A stretch of DNA of 64,000 bases from Ruegeria atlantica. GTDB taxonomy: Bacteria; Pseudomonadota; Alphaproteobacteria; Rhodobacterales; Rhodobacteraceae. The notes below the pieces were generated by a model. That model made no database searches and had not been told where the DNA came from. It saw only the letters and a program-made list of their open reading frames with translations. The position numbers were made by a program, and so were the translations under genes. Location of the stretch: positions 1-64,000 of the forward strand of contig WQBJ01000014.1 of NCBI GenBank assembly GCA_013032095.1, read 5' to 3'. Shown in pieces: positions 7,744-16,710 of this stretch (within the stretch, counting starts at the first letter, position 1; each line of letters begins with the position of its first letter).

Positions 7744-8391
7744 ATGTTGACCGCACGCCCGTCTGAATCGCAAACCGCCACACACGACAAAGTTTACCGC
7801 GCCCTGCGTTCGCGCATCATGCACGGAGAAATGGCACCGGGGCAGGCGTTGACCCTGCGAGGGATCGGCAAGGAGTTCGGTGTCTCGATGACCCCTGCGC
7901 GCGAGGCCGTGCGACGGCTGGCGGCCGAAGGGGCGTTGTTCTTGTCCACGTCGGGCCGGGTCTCGACACCCGAGCTGACCAACGATCGGATTGAGGAACT
8001 GGCCGCTTTGCGCGCGCTGCTTGAGGTCGAGCTGGCCAGCCGTGCTCTGCCGCGGGCACATATGGCGCTGATCGACCGGTTGCAGAGCATCAACATGAAC
8101 GTGGCCGAAATGGTCACCAAGCGCGATGCTGTCGGTTATATCCGGACCAATCTCGAGTTTCACCGCACGCTGTATCTGCGGGCACAGGCTCCGGCCATGC
8201 TGGCGATTGCGGAGACCGTTTGGCTGCAACTTGGCCCTACCATGCGCGCGCTCTACGGTCGGTTGCGACGGACTGATCCTCCGCATAACCACAAGTTGAT
8301 TATCGCAGCGTTGCAGGCAGGGGACGAGCCCGGATTGCGGCTGGCGGTACGCTCGGACGTGACACAGGGCCTGCGGTTGCTGGTAAGCTGA
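7744..8391 (+). CDS. GntR family regulator with FCD domain
   Basis: A 215-residue protein. Residues about 15-75 form the winged helix (LTLRGIGKEFGVSMTPAREA, then VRRLAAEGAL), and residues about 85-205 form the all-helical FCD effector domain with Asp/His metal-type positions (NLEFHRTLYL, later H-rich PPHNHKLI). FadR-subfamily proteins sense organic acids or sugars. No target operon lies next to it and the transglycosylase downstream is unrelated, so the ligand is unknown. A palindrome before the start may serve autoregulation. Confidence 0.88.
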   Translation: MLTARPSESQTATHDKVYRALRSRIMHGEMAPGQALTLRGIGKEFGVSMTPAREAVRRLAAEGALFLSTSGRVSTPELTNDRIEELAALRALLEVELASRALPRAHMALIDRLQSINMNVAEMVTKRDAVGYIRTNLEFHRTLYLRAQAPAMLAIAETVWLQLGPTMRALYGRLRRTDPPHNHKLIIAALQAGDEPGLRLAVRSDVTQGLRLLVS

Positions 8392-8502
8392 GCGGCTTGT
8401 CGCCGAAGACCTGAAAATGCGCCTGATCGGCTTTGTCGTTGTGGCTTGGAGATTGGGTCTGGGTTACTCTGGGCCAAATCACAACAAGAGCAGATTTCAG
8501 CC

Positions 8503-9630
8503 ATGATCAATCGACGTATTTTTTCATTGGGGCTTGGGTCGACCTTGCTGGCCGCTTGTTCAACCGGTGCCCCCACCAGCGCACCCGCCTCTCGGATGCG
8601 GGCGGTTCCCAATGCGGGGTGGGACGCCTGGGTTACCGGCTTCAAAGGTCGGGCCGAATCGCAGGGAATTTCGCAAACCACCCTCAACCGCGCCTTCCAA
8701 GGGGCAGGATATCTACCCGACGTGATCGAGCGGGATCGCAACCAGGTCGAATTCAAACGCTCGCTGGAGGATTATTTGGCAATTGCCGCTTCGGACGAAC
8801 GGATCGCCACCGGAAAGCAGATGCTGGTGCGCCACGCAGGCACCCTATCGCAGATCGAGGCGAAATACGGCGTCGATAAAGAAGTTGTAGTCGCCGTCTG
8901 GGGCTTGGAAAGCCGTTATGGTGCGCGGCGCGGTGACGTGCCAGTGATCTCGGCGACGTCCACGCTTGCCTATGACGGTCGGCGTGGCTCGTTCTTTGAA
9001 AAGCAACTCGTGGCCGCTTTGAAAATCATTCAGGAAGGTGACACGACACCCGACAAAATGACGGGTAGCTGGGCTGGGGCAATGGGACATACGCAGTTCA
9101 TTCCCACGTCTTACCTAGCCTATGCAGTGGATTTCACCGGCGATGGGCGGCGAGATATCTGGTCGGATGACCCAGCGGATTCGCTGGCTTCAACCGCTGC
9201 CTATCTGGCGCGCGCGGGCTGGGTCCGTGGGCAACCCTGGGGTGGGGAGGTCGGAACGGTTTCCGGCACACCTGTCGCAGTGCTGCAGCCGCAAAAGCCG
9301 GGTCCGCGTATCGCCGTTTTTCGCAATTTTCAGGTGATCAAGCGCTATAACAATTCAGACAGCTACGCGATCGGAGTTGGGCATCTGTCTGACCGAATTG
9401 CGGGAGGTGCGCCGTTTCAAGCCTCGTTCGGGCCGGATGCGACCGGTCTGACATTGGAGGATCGCAAAGAGCTTCAGCGACGTCTGACTTCGGCGGGCTA
9501 TGACACACAAGGCGCAGATGGCGTAATTGGCAATAACACCAAATCGGCCATCAGCGCCTATCAGCGCGCGAATTCCCTGCCGGTGACCGGAGAGCCATCG
9601 GTTTCGTTGCTGCGCAGCTTGGGAGGCTGA
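8503..9630 (+). CDS. MltB-family lytic murein transglycosylase, lipoprotein
   Basis: 375 residues from the ATG at 8503, where a lipoprotein signal begins (MINRRIFSLGLGSTLLAACS, lipobox Cys19). Residues about 38-300 form the MltB (SLT_2) lytic transglycosylase domain with catalytic Glu136 in VWGLESRYGARRG and the conserved GSWAGAMGHTQFIPTSYL block. Residues about 310-372 form a peptidoglycan-binding domain (GLTLEDRKELQRRLTSAGYD). It cleaves glycan strands to 1,6-anhydro products at the periplasmic side. Alphaproteobacterial family members are about this length. Convergent with accA. Confidence 0.92.
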   Translation: MINRRIFSLGLGSTLLAACSTGAPTSAPASRMRAVPNAGWDAWVTGFKGRAESQGISQTTLNRAFQGAGYLPDVIERDRNQVEFKRSLEDYLAIAASDERIATGKQMLVRHAGTLSQIEAKYGVDKEVVVAVWGLESRYGARRGDVPVISATSTLAYDGRRGSFFEKQLVAALKIIQEGDTTPDKMTGSWAGAMGHTQFIPTSYLAYAVDFTGDGRRDIWSDDPADSLASTAAYLARAGWVRGQPWGGEVGTVSGTPVAVLQPQKPGPRIAVFRNFQVIKRYNNSDSYAIGVGHLSDRIAGGAPFQASFGPDATGLTLEDRKELQRRLTSAGYDTQGADGVIGNNTKSAISAYQRANSLPVTGEPSVSLLRSLGG

Positions 9631-9634
9631 CGGG

Positions 9635-10597
9635 TTACGCCGCCAGTCCTTTTGAGCCAATATCCAGAAATTTCTGACGGCGGTCTTTGATAAGGGCCGC
9701 CGCGTCTTTGCCGTCCAGCTCCTGCAGCATGTCGGCTATCGCAGTGCGCACGGATTCGACCGTGGCCGGGCGATCACGGTGCGCGCCGCCTTTGGGCTCA
9801 GCGATGATCCGGTCGCAAACGCCCAGCTTGTGCAGGTCTTGCGCAGTCAGGCGCAGTGCTTCGGCGGCCTCGCGCATTTTTTCAGCGTCCTTCCACAGGA
9901 TCGAGGCACAGCCCTCGGGCGAGATCACCGAATAAACCGAATGCTCCAGCATTGCGACACGGTTCGCCGTGGCAAAGGCGACGGCCCCGCCCGAGCCACC
10001 TTCGCCGATGATCACCGAAACCAGCGGCACACCGATCTTCAGGCACATCTCGGTTGAACGCGCGATGGCCTCGGACTGGCCCCGCTCCTCGGCACCTTTG
10101 CCAGGGTAGGCGCCTGCCGTATCGATCAGAGTGATAACGGGCAGCCCAAAGCGCCCGGCCATTTCCATCAGGCGCACAGCCTTGCGATACCCCTCGGGGC
10201 GGGCCATGCCGAAGTTGCGTTCGATTCGCGATTTGGTGTCCGATCCCTTTTCGTGACCGATCACCATCACCGGCTGGTCGTTGAAACGCGCCAGACCGCC
10301 GATCACCGCCAGATCGTCCGCAAAGTTCCGGTCACCGGCCAGCGGGGTGAACTCGGTGAACAGTGCCTCGACATAATCCTGACAATGGGGGCGCTCCGGG
10401 TGGCGTGCCACCTGACATTTCCGCCAAGGGGTCAGATCGCCATAAAGCTCTTCCAACAGCTTGGCGGCCTTGGCGTCCAGCGCGGCAGCTTCTTCTGCCA
10501 CGTCCATCTCTTCGTTGGCGCGGGCCAGCGCGCGCAATTCCTCGGCCTTGCCTTCGATCTCGGCCAGGGGTTTTTCGAAATCCAGATACTGGGTCAT
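9635..10597 (-). CDS. accA: acetyl-CoA carboxylase carboxyltransferase subunit alpha
   Basis: 320 residues starting at [20 protein letters not shown]; a slightly earlier ATG (10609) is possible. AccA with AccD transfers the carboxyl from carboxybiotin to acetyl-CoA, making malonyl-CoA for fatty acid synthesis in the cytoplasm. Hallmarks are [39 protein letters not shown], the oxyanion-hole region [20 protein letters not shown] and [20 protein letters not shown]. Length matches E. coli AccA. It lies convergent with the transglycosylase and divergent from the AraC-GyrI gene. Confidence 0.97.
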   Translation of the reverse strand: MTQYLDFEKPLAEIEGKAEELRALARANEEMDVAEEAAALDAKAAKLLEELYGDLTPWRKCQVARHPERPHCQDYVEALFTEFTPLAGDRNFADDLAVIGGLARFNDQPVMVIGHEKGSDTKSRIERNFGMARPEGYRKAVRLMEMAGRFGLPVITLIDTAGAYPGKGAEERGQSEAIARSTEMCLKIGVPLVSVIIGEGGSGGAVAFATANRVAMLEHSVYSVISPEGCASILWKDAEKMREAAEALRLTAQDLHKLGVCDRIIAEPKGGAHRDRPATVESVRTAIADMLQELDGKDAAALIKDRRQKFLDIGSKGLAA

Positions 10598-10720
10598 GAC
10601 GCCTCTCAACGCGGAAGTTCTCTGCTATATGACCTGAGGTCGCCCGGGATGCAACTCAGCAAGATTTGTGGATGCGGAATATGCAACTTCGGAAGGGCAA
10701 AGAGGAAAGAAAGGGAGCCG

Positions 10721-11554
10721 ATGGCAACCAGCTATGAAAACCGCATTCTGCGCGTATTGGCTTATATCCATGACCATCCCGCCGGGGACCTGTCGCTGGA
10801 TTCCTTGGCCGACGTCGCCGCCATGTCGCGGTTTCACTGGCATCGGGTGTTTCGCGCCCTGACCGGAGAAACCTGTGCGCAAGCGGTGCGCCGCATCCGG
10901 TTGCACCGCGCGGCGGTTGGTCTGGTGCAATCTGAAAAGCCGGTGGCGCAGATCGCGTCGGATGTCGGCTATCCCAACCAGAACTCTTTCGCGCGGGCCT
11001 TTTTCGAGGCCTATGGCAGCAGTCCCGCTACCTTTCGTGAAGTCGGGCAGTTTCTGCCCGCCCATCCAAAGTTCATATCCGGAGAGTATCCTATGCATCC
11101 CGTTACCACCCGTACCGAACCCGCCCGCCGCGTGGTCGCACTGCCGCACAAGGGCGCCTATGCCGAGATAGGTAAAAGTTTTGAGGCCTTTGGCGCGCTG
11201 TGCGAATCCCGCCAGCTATGGCCGCAGGTCGGCCCGGTGATTGGCATCTATCTGGACAGCCCCGACGCTGTTCCTGTCGAGGATTTGCGCAGCTACGCCG
11301 GGGCCGAGTTTCGCGGCGACGAGACACCACAAGGGATGGAAGCCGTGCAAATCCCCGGTGGCAAGACGGCCATTCTGACCTTCAAAGGCCCGTATTCAGG
11401 GCTTGCGGCCGCTTACCATAGTCTGTTCGGCAACTGGCTGCCGGAGTCTGGTGAAGAACCTGCGGACCAGCCTTGCTATGAAATCTACCTGAACGATCCG
11501 CGCGATACCGCGCCCGAAGAATTGCTGACCGAAATCTGCTTGCCTCTGAAGTAG
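10721..11554 (+). CDS. AraC family regulator with GyrI-like effector domain
   Basis: 277 residues from the ATG at 10721 (ribosome-binding site GGGAG just upstream). Residues about 1-105 are an N-terminal AraC DNA-binding domain (SLDSLADVAAMSRFHWHRVF, then VGYPNQNSFARAFFEAYGSS), and residues about 125-277 are a GyrI/SOUL-like small-molecule-binding domain (VVALPHKGAYAEIGKSFEAF ... EICLPLK). This layout is that of Rob/SoxS-like drug sensors and DNA gyrase inhibitor homologues. No target is obvious in the neighbourhood. Confidence 0.88.
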   Translation: MATSYENRILRVLAYIHDHPAGDLSLDSLADVAAMSRFHWHRVFRALTGETCAQAVRRIRLHRAAVGLVQSEKPVAQIASDVGYPNQNSFARAFFEAYGSSPATFREVGQFLPAHPKFISGEYPMHPVTTRTEPARRVVALPHKGAYAEIGKSFEAFGALCESRQLWPQVGPVIGIYLDSPDAVPVEDLRSYAGAEFRGDETPQGMEAVQIPGGKTAILTFKGPYSGLAAAYHSLFGNWLPESGEEPADQPCYEIYLNDPRDTAPEELLTEICLPLK

Positions 11555-11555
11555 C

Positions 11556-12161
11556 TCAATTCGGCCACAGGACGGGGTAGAGCGAGGCGACCAGCAACGC
11601 CGCCATGGTCCAGTTGAACACCACCAACCGGCGCGGGTTCGTGAGGACTCGCGCCATTTGCTGCCCCAGAACGGTCCATGTGCTGACCGAGGGCAGGTTC
11701 ACCGCGCCAAAGATCAGCGCCACGATCACGATGGCCTGCAGCGTGTGGTCCGGCGTGTAGGCCGTGGTGGCCGTCAGAGCCATCGCCCAGGCCTTGGGGT
11801 TGACCCATTGAAAGGCGGCGGCTTGTAGAAAGGTCATCGGATCGCCCTCGGAGGTCCCGGCCGTAACCGGAGCAGCGTGGGCGATTTTCCATGCCAGAAA
11901 TAGCAGATAGCCGACGGAAACAAGCTTCAGAACTGTGTAACTGACCGGATAGCGGTCAAACACCTGCACCAGACCGGCTCCGACCAGCAGAACCATGACG
12001 GTGAAACCCAGTCCGATCCCCAGCATATGTGGGATGGTTCGGCGAAAACCGAAATTGGCGCCCGACGCCATCAGCATCAGGTTGTTCGGCCCCGGCGTGA
12101 TGGACGAGACGAAAGCAAAGGCGATCAGGGCCAGGAGAATATCGTAGGTCATAGCGCGCAT
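11556..12161 (-). CDS. LysE/RhtB family amino-acid exporter
   Basis: About 201 residues from the ATG at 12161 (an in-frame ATG at 12152 is equally good). It has six predicted membrane segments, with the family signature FVSSITPGPNNLMLMASGANFG near the N-terminus and FQWVNPKAWAMALTA in the middle. LysE/RhtB proteins export amino acids or their analogues through the inner membrane. It is divergent from an Lrp-type regulator 64 bases away, the standard arrangement in which the regulator controls the exporter in response to its amino acid. Confidence 0.9.
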   Translation of the reverse strand: MRAMTYDILLALIAFAFVSSITPGPNNLMLMASGANFGFRRTIPHMLGIGLGFTVMVLLVGAGLVQVFDRYPVSYTVLKLVSVGYLLFLAWKIAHAAPVTAGTSEGDPMTFLQAAAFQWVNPKAWAMALTATTAYTPDHTLQAIVIVALIFGAVNLPSVSTWTVLGQQMARVLTNPRRLVVFNWTMAALLVASLYPVLWPN

Positions 12162-12198
12162 AATTGCTGAAAAATTGGCAAATGAAATTGCGTTTTGG

Positions 12199-12212
12199 AG
12201 TGCACTTGCACT
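12199..12212. promoter_or_regulatory. candidate Lrp-family operator
   Basis: AGTGCA-CT-TGCACT is a perfect 6-base inverted repeat in the 64-base gap between the divergent lysE-like and Lrp-like genes. Its position suits control of both promoters by the Lrp-like protein. Confidence 0.45.
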
Positions 12213-12225
12213 ATTCTTGCAACTT

Positions 12226-12678
12226 ATGACGAAGATCGACCAAGTAAACCGCCAAATATTGCAAGAGCTGACCCGGGATGGTCGCATCAGCAATCTGGAA
12301 CTGGCCGACAGGGTTGGTCTGTCGCCTTCGGCCTGTCTGCGCCGTGTGCAAGAGTTAGAACGCGCTGGAGTGATCTCGGGCTATCGCGCGGTTCTGAATC
12401 CCGCCGAGCTGGGCGTGGGGTTCGTGGCCTATATTGGCGTCGGCCTTGGGGAGCACACTAAGGCTGCGCAGGAAGGGTTTGAACGTGCCCTACAGCGTGC
12501 GCCGGAAGTGGTGGAGTGCCATAACATCACGGGCACCATCGAATATCTGTTGCGCGTGGAATGCGCTGACCTTCCCGCTTACAAAACGTTTCACACGGAC
12601 GTGCTTGGAACGCTGCCGCATGTGACCTCAATCACGTCTTATGTGGTGATGGGCTCTCCCAAGGATACGCGTGCCTGA
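12226..12678 (+). CDS. Lrp/AsnC family transcriptional regulator
   Basis: 150 residues from the ATG at 12226. Residues about 1-60 form the helix-turn-helix (DQVNRQILQELTRDGRISNLELADRVGLSPSACLRRVQ) and residues about 65-148 form the RAM ligand-binding domain (ending VVECHNITGTIEYLLRVECA ... VTSITSYVVMG). Frames reaching upstream are rejected because homology starts here. Such proteins form octamers that sense amino acids. The divergent LysE-type exporter is the likely target. Confidence 0.93.
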   Translation: MTKIDQVNRQILQELTRDGRISNLELADRVGLSPSACLRRVQELERAGVISGYRAVLNPAELGVGFVAYIGVGLGEHTKAAQEGFERALQRAPEVVECHNITGTIEYLLRVECADLPAYKTFHTDVLGTLPHVTSITSYVVMGSPKDTRA

Positions 12679-12795
12679 CGGGCGGGAAAGTGATTTTTAA
12701 CTGTCTTGCCGGGCGAAAACTCAGGTCTTACTGTCATGTCAAAGGCCCAACAAATGGGGATCAACCTCAACTGGGCCAAATTCAGGGAGATAACC

Positions 12796-13374
12796 ATGAC
12801 ATTCATCCGGACCGGTGCGCTTGCCGCAACTTTGGCGTTGATCGCCGGGGCAGCCATATCCGCGCCATTGAAACTGCAACCCGCCAACCCACAACCCAGC
12901 CCGCAGGCCGGGTTGAATGTGAAATACTTTGGTACAGGCAATCAACATAAGAAGATCCGAGATCTAAACCAGGCAAAAAGCCTGCTGTCTCAAGCGCAGC
13001 CCGGAAAACCGTTGCGGGGGTTGGATTATAGAGACACCAGTAAGGGTGAGGATGTCATGACGTTCGACGGCGCTTACAATGTCGCCGCCGAGGTCACGGG
13101 GTATATGCGTTTTGATTCTCCCGGAACTTACGAGCTCGAAACATGGTCGAACGACGGAATAGAAGCTTGGGTTGGTGGCCAACAGATTGGCCACGTGAAT
13201 GGTGTTCAAGGTTGTGAAGCCAATCAACGCACCGAAGTCGAGGTTCCACAGGCAGGATGGTATCCTCTGAAAATATTCTATTACCAGAAGCTAGGAACGT
13301 CTTGCCTGATGATGAAATCGGGCAAGCAAGGCGAGCAGTTTACCTGGACGCCCAACAACGTCTTCGGTCGGTAA
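12796..13374 (+). CDS. secreted PA14-domain-like protein
   Basis: 192 residues from the ATG at 12796 (AGGGAGAT upstream) with a signal peptide (FIRTGALAATLALIAGAAIS, cut near ISA). The mature protein resembles a single PA14 beta-barrel: GLNVKYFGTGNQHKKIRDLN, YMRFDSPGTYELETWSNDGI and GWYPLKIFYYQKLG, the last two being the characteristic PA14 lines. The DGI-type loop may bind calcium, and PA14 domains often bind carbohydrate. Two cysteines probably form a disulfide in the periplasm or outside. No operon partner. Confidence 0.75.
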   Translation: MTFIRTGALAATLALIAGAAISAPLKLQPANPQPSPQAGLNVKYFGTGNQHKKIRDLNQAKSLLSQAQPGKPLRGLDYRDTSKGEDVMTFDGAYNVAAEVTGYMRFDSPGTYELETWSNDGIEAWVGGQQIGHVNGVQGCEANQRTEVEVPQAGWYPLKIFYYQKLGTSCLMMKSGKQGEQFTWTPNNVFGR

Positions 13375-13378
13375 CAAA

Positions 13379-13398
13379 AGGCGCCCCGCAGGGCGCCT
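13379..13398 (-). terminator. terminator of mclA (also between convergent genes)
   Basis: An 8-base stem (AGGCGCCC / GGGCGCCT) with a CGCA loop. The AAAA to its left becomes a T tract on the minus strand, so it mainly ends the mclA transcript. It sits in the 35-base gap between convergent genes. Confidence 0.8.
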
Positions 13399-13409
13399 AT
13401 TCTCTAAAG

Positions 13410-14372
13410 TCAGCCGTTGGCGGCGATCAACTCGGCTTGAGCCACAATCACTTCGGCCTGCTTGATCGAGGCGATATCGACCAGGCGCCCTTTGTAGACA
13501 GTGGCACCTTCGCCATTGGCCTTCGCCTGCTCCATGGCAGCCAGAATCTCGCGTGCCTCAGACACCGCTTCATCCGACGGGGTGAACACCTGATTGGCCA
13601 AGGCGATCTGTTTCGGGTGGATCGCCCATTTCCCGACCATGCCAAGCGTGGCTGAGCGTTTGGCCTGCGCGATATATCCCTCATCGTCCGAGAAGTCGCC
13701 GAACGGGCCGTCGACCGGCAACACACCATGTGTGCGGCAGGCAGCCACGATGGCAGCTTGTGCCCAGTGCCACGGATCAGACCAGTGCTTCTCACCTTCA
13801 CGCAGCATGTAGTAGTTTTCCTGCGTGCCGCCTATGCCCGTGGTCTGCATTCCCATTGACGCCGCGAAATCCGCAGCACCCAGGCTCATCGCCTGCATCC
13901 GGGGGGACGACGCCGCGATTTCTTCGACGTGGGCAATGCCAGCGGCGGATTCGATGATGACCTCGAAGGAAATCGGCTTGGTGCGACCCTTGGCACGCTC
14001 AATGGCAGTCACCAACGCGTCCACGGCATAGACATCCTCTGCACAGCCGACCTTGGGGATCATGATTTGATCCAGGCGGTCCCCGGCCTGCTCCAACAGA
14101 TCGACCACGTCACGATACCAATAAGGTGTATCCAGGCCGTTGATGCGTACGGACATGTACTTGCTGCCCCAGTCGACGGTATTCAAAGCCTCGATCACGT
14201 TGGCGCGGGCAGCATCCTTGTCCGAAGGCGCAACCGAGTCCTCAAGGTCGAGGTTGATCACATCTGCCGCAGACGCGGCCATTTTCGGGAACAGCTTGGT
14301 GTTCGATCCCGGCCCGAACAGCTGACAACGGTTGGGGCGCGCAGGTGCGGCAGGTTGAAGACGAAAGCTCAT
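13410..14372 (-). CDS. mclA: L-malyl-CoA/beta-methylmalyl-CoA lyase
   Basis: A 320-residue CitE-like CoA-ester lyase, close in length to the Rhodobacter Mcl1 enzyme. It cleaves beta-methylmalyl-CoA to glyoxylate and propionyl-CoA and condenses or cleaves malyl-CoA in the ethylmalonyl-CoA pathway for acetate assimilation. Visible features are RSCQLFGPGS-like start (RPNRCQLFGPGSNTKLFPKM), INLDLEDSVAPSDKDAARAN with metal-binding acidic residues, SFEVIIESAAGIAHVEEIA and the GKWAIHPKQIALANQVF line that is specific to this family. Located opposite dgcN, with about 295 bases of shared promoter DNA. Confidence 0.92.
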   Translation of the reverse strand: MSFRLQPAAPARPNRCQLFGPGSNTKLFPKMAASAADVINLDLEDSVAPSDKDAARANVIEALNTVDWGSKYMSVRINGLDTPYWYRDVVDLLEQAGDRLDQIMIPKVGCAEDVYAVDALVTAIERAKGRTKPISFEVIIESAAGIAHVEEIAASSPRMQAMSLGAADFAASMGMQTTGIGGTQENYYMLREGEKHWSDPWHWAQAAIVAACRTHGVLPVDGPFGDFSDDEGYIAQAKRSATLGMVGKWAIHPKQIALANQVFTPSDEAVSEAREILAAMEQAKANGEGATVYKGRLVDIASIKQAEVIVAQAELIAANG

Positions 14373-14506
14373 TTGGACCTCGTGAGAGAAATGAAATTAC
14401 AATTTTCCTGCTCATTGAGGTATTAAATTGCGCGAACATACGCAAGCGTCTTTGTGCATCTGCGGCAATGCATTCGCAGCATTCGTCGCGATACAGCACT
14501 TCATCC

Positions 14507-14525
14507 GTGATTAAAGTTTAATCAC
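14507..14525. promoter_or_regulatory. 19-base perfect palindrome in the mclA-dgcN intergenic region
   Basis: GTGATTAAA-G-TTTAATCAC is a perfect 9-base inverted repeat about the central G. It lies 135 bases before mclA and 143 bases before dgcN, in the only promoter region for both. A dimeric regulator binding here could control the D-glutamate genes, mclA or both. Confidence 0.55.
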
Positions 14526-14667
14526 TGTGAAAACTTGAAAGATTCTTGTGCTCTACAGTGAAATGACGCGAAAATTTCCCGTTCGATCCGGTTGAGTCGG
14601 ATGAAAACGCGAAACACTCGTTGGGCAGGTCCCATAGGCTGCGCCGGAATCAAAGGAGGGAACCGCA

Positions 14668-15669
14668 ATGATCGAGACACCGTACCTGCTGTTTTTGGGG
14701 GATGCGCCCGACCAATTGGCGGCCAAAGTGGCCATCGGTATTCGGGACTGGCGTCCTGAAAATGCCGTGGGCCAGTTTCGGATGGACGGCTGCAAGGCCG
14801 ATTTGGGCCTGACCGACATGACCCTGGCCGAGGCCAAAAAGGCCGGAGCCAAGACTCTGGTCATCGGTGTGGCCAACCGTGGCGGTATTATCAGCCAAGC
14901 CTGGAAAGAGGTCCTCATTGCCGCGCTGGATATGGGATATGATCTGGCCTCGGGTCTGCACAACCTGCTGCGGGACGAAGGTGATCTGGTCGCCGCGGCG
15001 CAGACGCACGGGGGTACTTTGCATGACGTTCGCGTGCCGACCGTTGGGTACCCGATTGCCAACGGTAAGAAACGTAATGGCAAACGGTGCCTGGCCGTTG
15101 GAACCGATTGCTCGGCAGGCAAAATGTACACCGCAATGTCGATGGATGCCGAAATGCGCAAGCGCGGTATGAAATCGACCTTCCGAGCTACAGGTCAGAC
15201 CGGCATCCTGATCACCGGTCAGGGCGTTCCGCTGGACGCAGTGGTTGCGGATTTCATGGCCGGTTCGGTTGAATACCTGACACCCGAAAACGATGCGGAC
15301 CACTGGGACCATATCGAGGGGCAGGGGTCTCTGTTCCACGTCTCCTATTCGGGTGTGACCATGGCTCTGATCCACGGTGGTCAGCCAGACGCGCTGATCC
15401 TGTGCCACGAACCGACCCGTACGCATATGCGCGGTCTACCGGAGTATTCTTTGCCGACGCTCGCGCAACTGCGTGACACGGCACTGCCGCTGGCGCGGGT
15501 CGCCAATCCCGACTGCCAGGTCGCCGGCATCTCGATCAACACGCAGCATCTGAGCGAAGACGACGCACGTGCCTATATCGAGCAGGTCGAGGCCGAGATG
15601 GGCCTGCCCGCCACCGACCCCTATCGCTTTGGCGCGGGTAAGCTGGTCGACGCGCTGGCCGCGATGTGA
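14668..15669 (+). CDS. dgcN: N-acetyltransferase DgcN (DUF1611 family)
   Basis: 333 residues; GGAGGG precedes the ATG. This DUF1611-type protein has a P-loop-like line AVGTDCSAGKMYTAMSMD (about 143-160) after an N-terminal Rossmann-like part (KTLVIGVANRGGIISQAWKE). In the marine D-glutamate route, DgcN is understood to acetylate D-glutamate so that DgcA can racemise it. Here dgcA and a D-amino-acid transaminase follow directly on the same strand, which strongly supports the assignment. A hairpin at 15678-15703 separates it from dgcA and may lower downstream expression. Confidence 0.85.
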   Translation: MIETPYLLFLGDAPDQLAAKVAIGIRDWRPENAVGQFRMDGCKADLGLTDMTLAEAKKAGAKTLVIGVANRGGIISQAWKEVLIAALDMGYDLASGLHNLLRDEGDLVAAAQTHGGTLHDVRVPTVGYPIANGKKRNGKRCLAVGTDCSAGKMYTAMSMDAEMRKRGMKSTFRATGQTGILITGQGVPLDAVVADFMAGSVEYLTPENDADHWDHIEGQGSLFHVSYSGVTMALIHGGQPDALILCHEPTRTHMRGLPEYSLPTLAQLRDTALPLARVANPDCQVAGISINTQHLSEDDARAYIEQVEAEMGLPATDPYRFGAGKLVDALAAM

Positions 15670-15677
15670 TCAAAAAG

Positions 15678-15703
15678 GCCCGCCGGGGATACCTCCGGCG
15701 GGC
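15678..15703 (+). terminator. intercistronic hairpin between dgcN and dgcA
   Basis: GCCCGCCGGGG pairs with CCTCCGGCGGGC (one G-T pair), an 11-base stem with a short loop. The T tract after it is interrupted (TTACTTA), so partial termination or mRNA processing is more likely than a full stop, and dgcA may be read through from dgcN. Confidence 0.5.
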
Positions 15704-15733
15704 TTACTTAGGAAAATATGAAGGAGCAGGCGC

Positions 15734-16699
15734 GTGCAGATTGAAGTCTCTCGTGATGTATTCCGGCTGGCGCAAGTCTTTACCATTTCGCGCGGATCGC
15801 GGACCGAAGCCAAGGTGCTGACCGTGCGCGTATCTGATGGCGTACATCAGGGCTGGGGTGAATGCGTGCCCTACGCACGCTACGATGAGACGCTGGAGTC
15901 TGTTGAGGCGGAAATCACCGGGCTGCCCGATGCGTTCGATCGCGCTCAGCTGATGGATTTGCTGCCTGCAGGCGCCGCCCGCAACGCGGTGGACTGCGCG
16001 CTATGGGATCTGGAGGCCAAGCGCGCCGGAAAACGCGCATGGGACTTGGCCGGGCTGCCAGTTCCAGGGCCGGAGATCACTGCTTATACCCTGTCGCTGG
16101 ATACGCCCGAGAAGATGCAGGCGCAGGCGGCGGCGAACGCGCATCGGCCGCTGTTGAAGATCAAGCTGGGCACGCCAGATGATATGCCCCGCCTTGAGGC
16201 CGTCCGCGCAGGTGCACCCAATTCCAAGATTATCGTCGACGCCAATGAGGGATGGTCGGCCGAAGTGTATGCCGATCTGGCGCCGCATCTGGTGCGGCTG
16301 GGTGTAGCGCTGGTCGAACAGCCTCTGCCCGCCGGTGAAGACGACGCGCTGATCGGAATGGAGCGCCCGGTGCCAGTTTGTGCCGACGAGTCCTGTCATG
16401 ATCGGGCCAGCCTGCCCGGCCTGAAGGGTAAGTATGATGTGGTCAACATTAAGCTCGACAAGACCGGCGGCTTGACCGAGGCGCTGGCCCTGCGCGAACA
16501 GGCCCTGGCCGAGGGCTATCAGGTGATGGTCGGCTGCATGGTCGGCAGCTCTCTGGCCATGGCACCTGCGACGCTGCTGGCGCAGGGTGCGATGGTCACA
16601 GACCTTGACGGCCCGCTCCTGTTGGCAGAAGACCGCGACAACCCGCTGATATTTGATGACGCCGGAGTGCATCCGCCTGTGGCTGCGCTTTGGGGCTGA
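15734..16699 (+). CDS. dgcA: N-acetyl-D-glutamate racemase DgcA (enolase superfamily)
   Basis: 321 residues (start ATG/GTG region at 15734) in the dipeptide-epimerase branch of the enolase superfamily. Catalytic Lys142 and Lys144 lie in LLKIKLG, metal ligands Asp169 (IIVDANEGWS), Glu195 (VEQPLP) and Asp218 (CADESCHD), and Lys240 in VVNIKLDKTGG. Homologues are often labelled L-Ala-D/L-Glu epimerase. The dgcN neighbour points to racemising N-acetyl-D-glutamate to the L form. Its stop is followed within about 15 bases by the transaminase start, so the two are translationally close. Confidence 0.82.
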   Translation: MQIEVSRDVFRLAQVFTISRGSRTEAKVLTVRVSDGVHQGWGECVPYARYDETLESVEAEITGLPDAFDRAQLMDLLPAGAARNAVDCALWDLEAKRAGKRAWDLAGLPVPGPEITAYTLSLDTPEKMQAQAAANAHRPLLKIKLGTPDDMPRLEAVRAGAPNSKIIVDANEGWSAEVYADLAPHLVRLGVALVEQPLPAGEDDALIGMERPVPVCADESCHDRASLPGLKGKYDVVNIKLDKTGGLTEALALREQALAEGYQVMVGCMVGSSLAMAPATLLAQGAMVTDLDGPLLLAEDRDNPLIFDDAGVHPPVAALWG

Positions 16700-16710
16700 G
16701 GAGACAAGAC

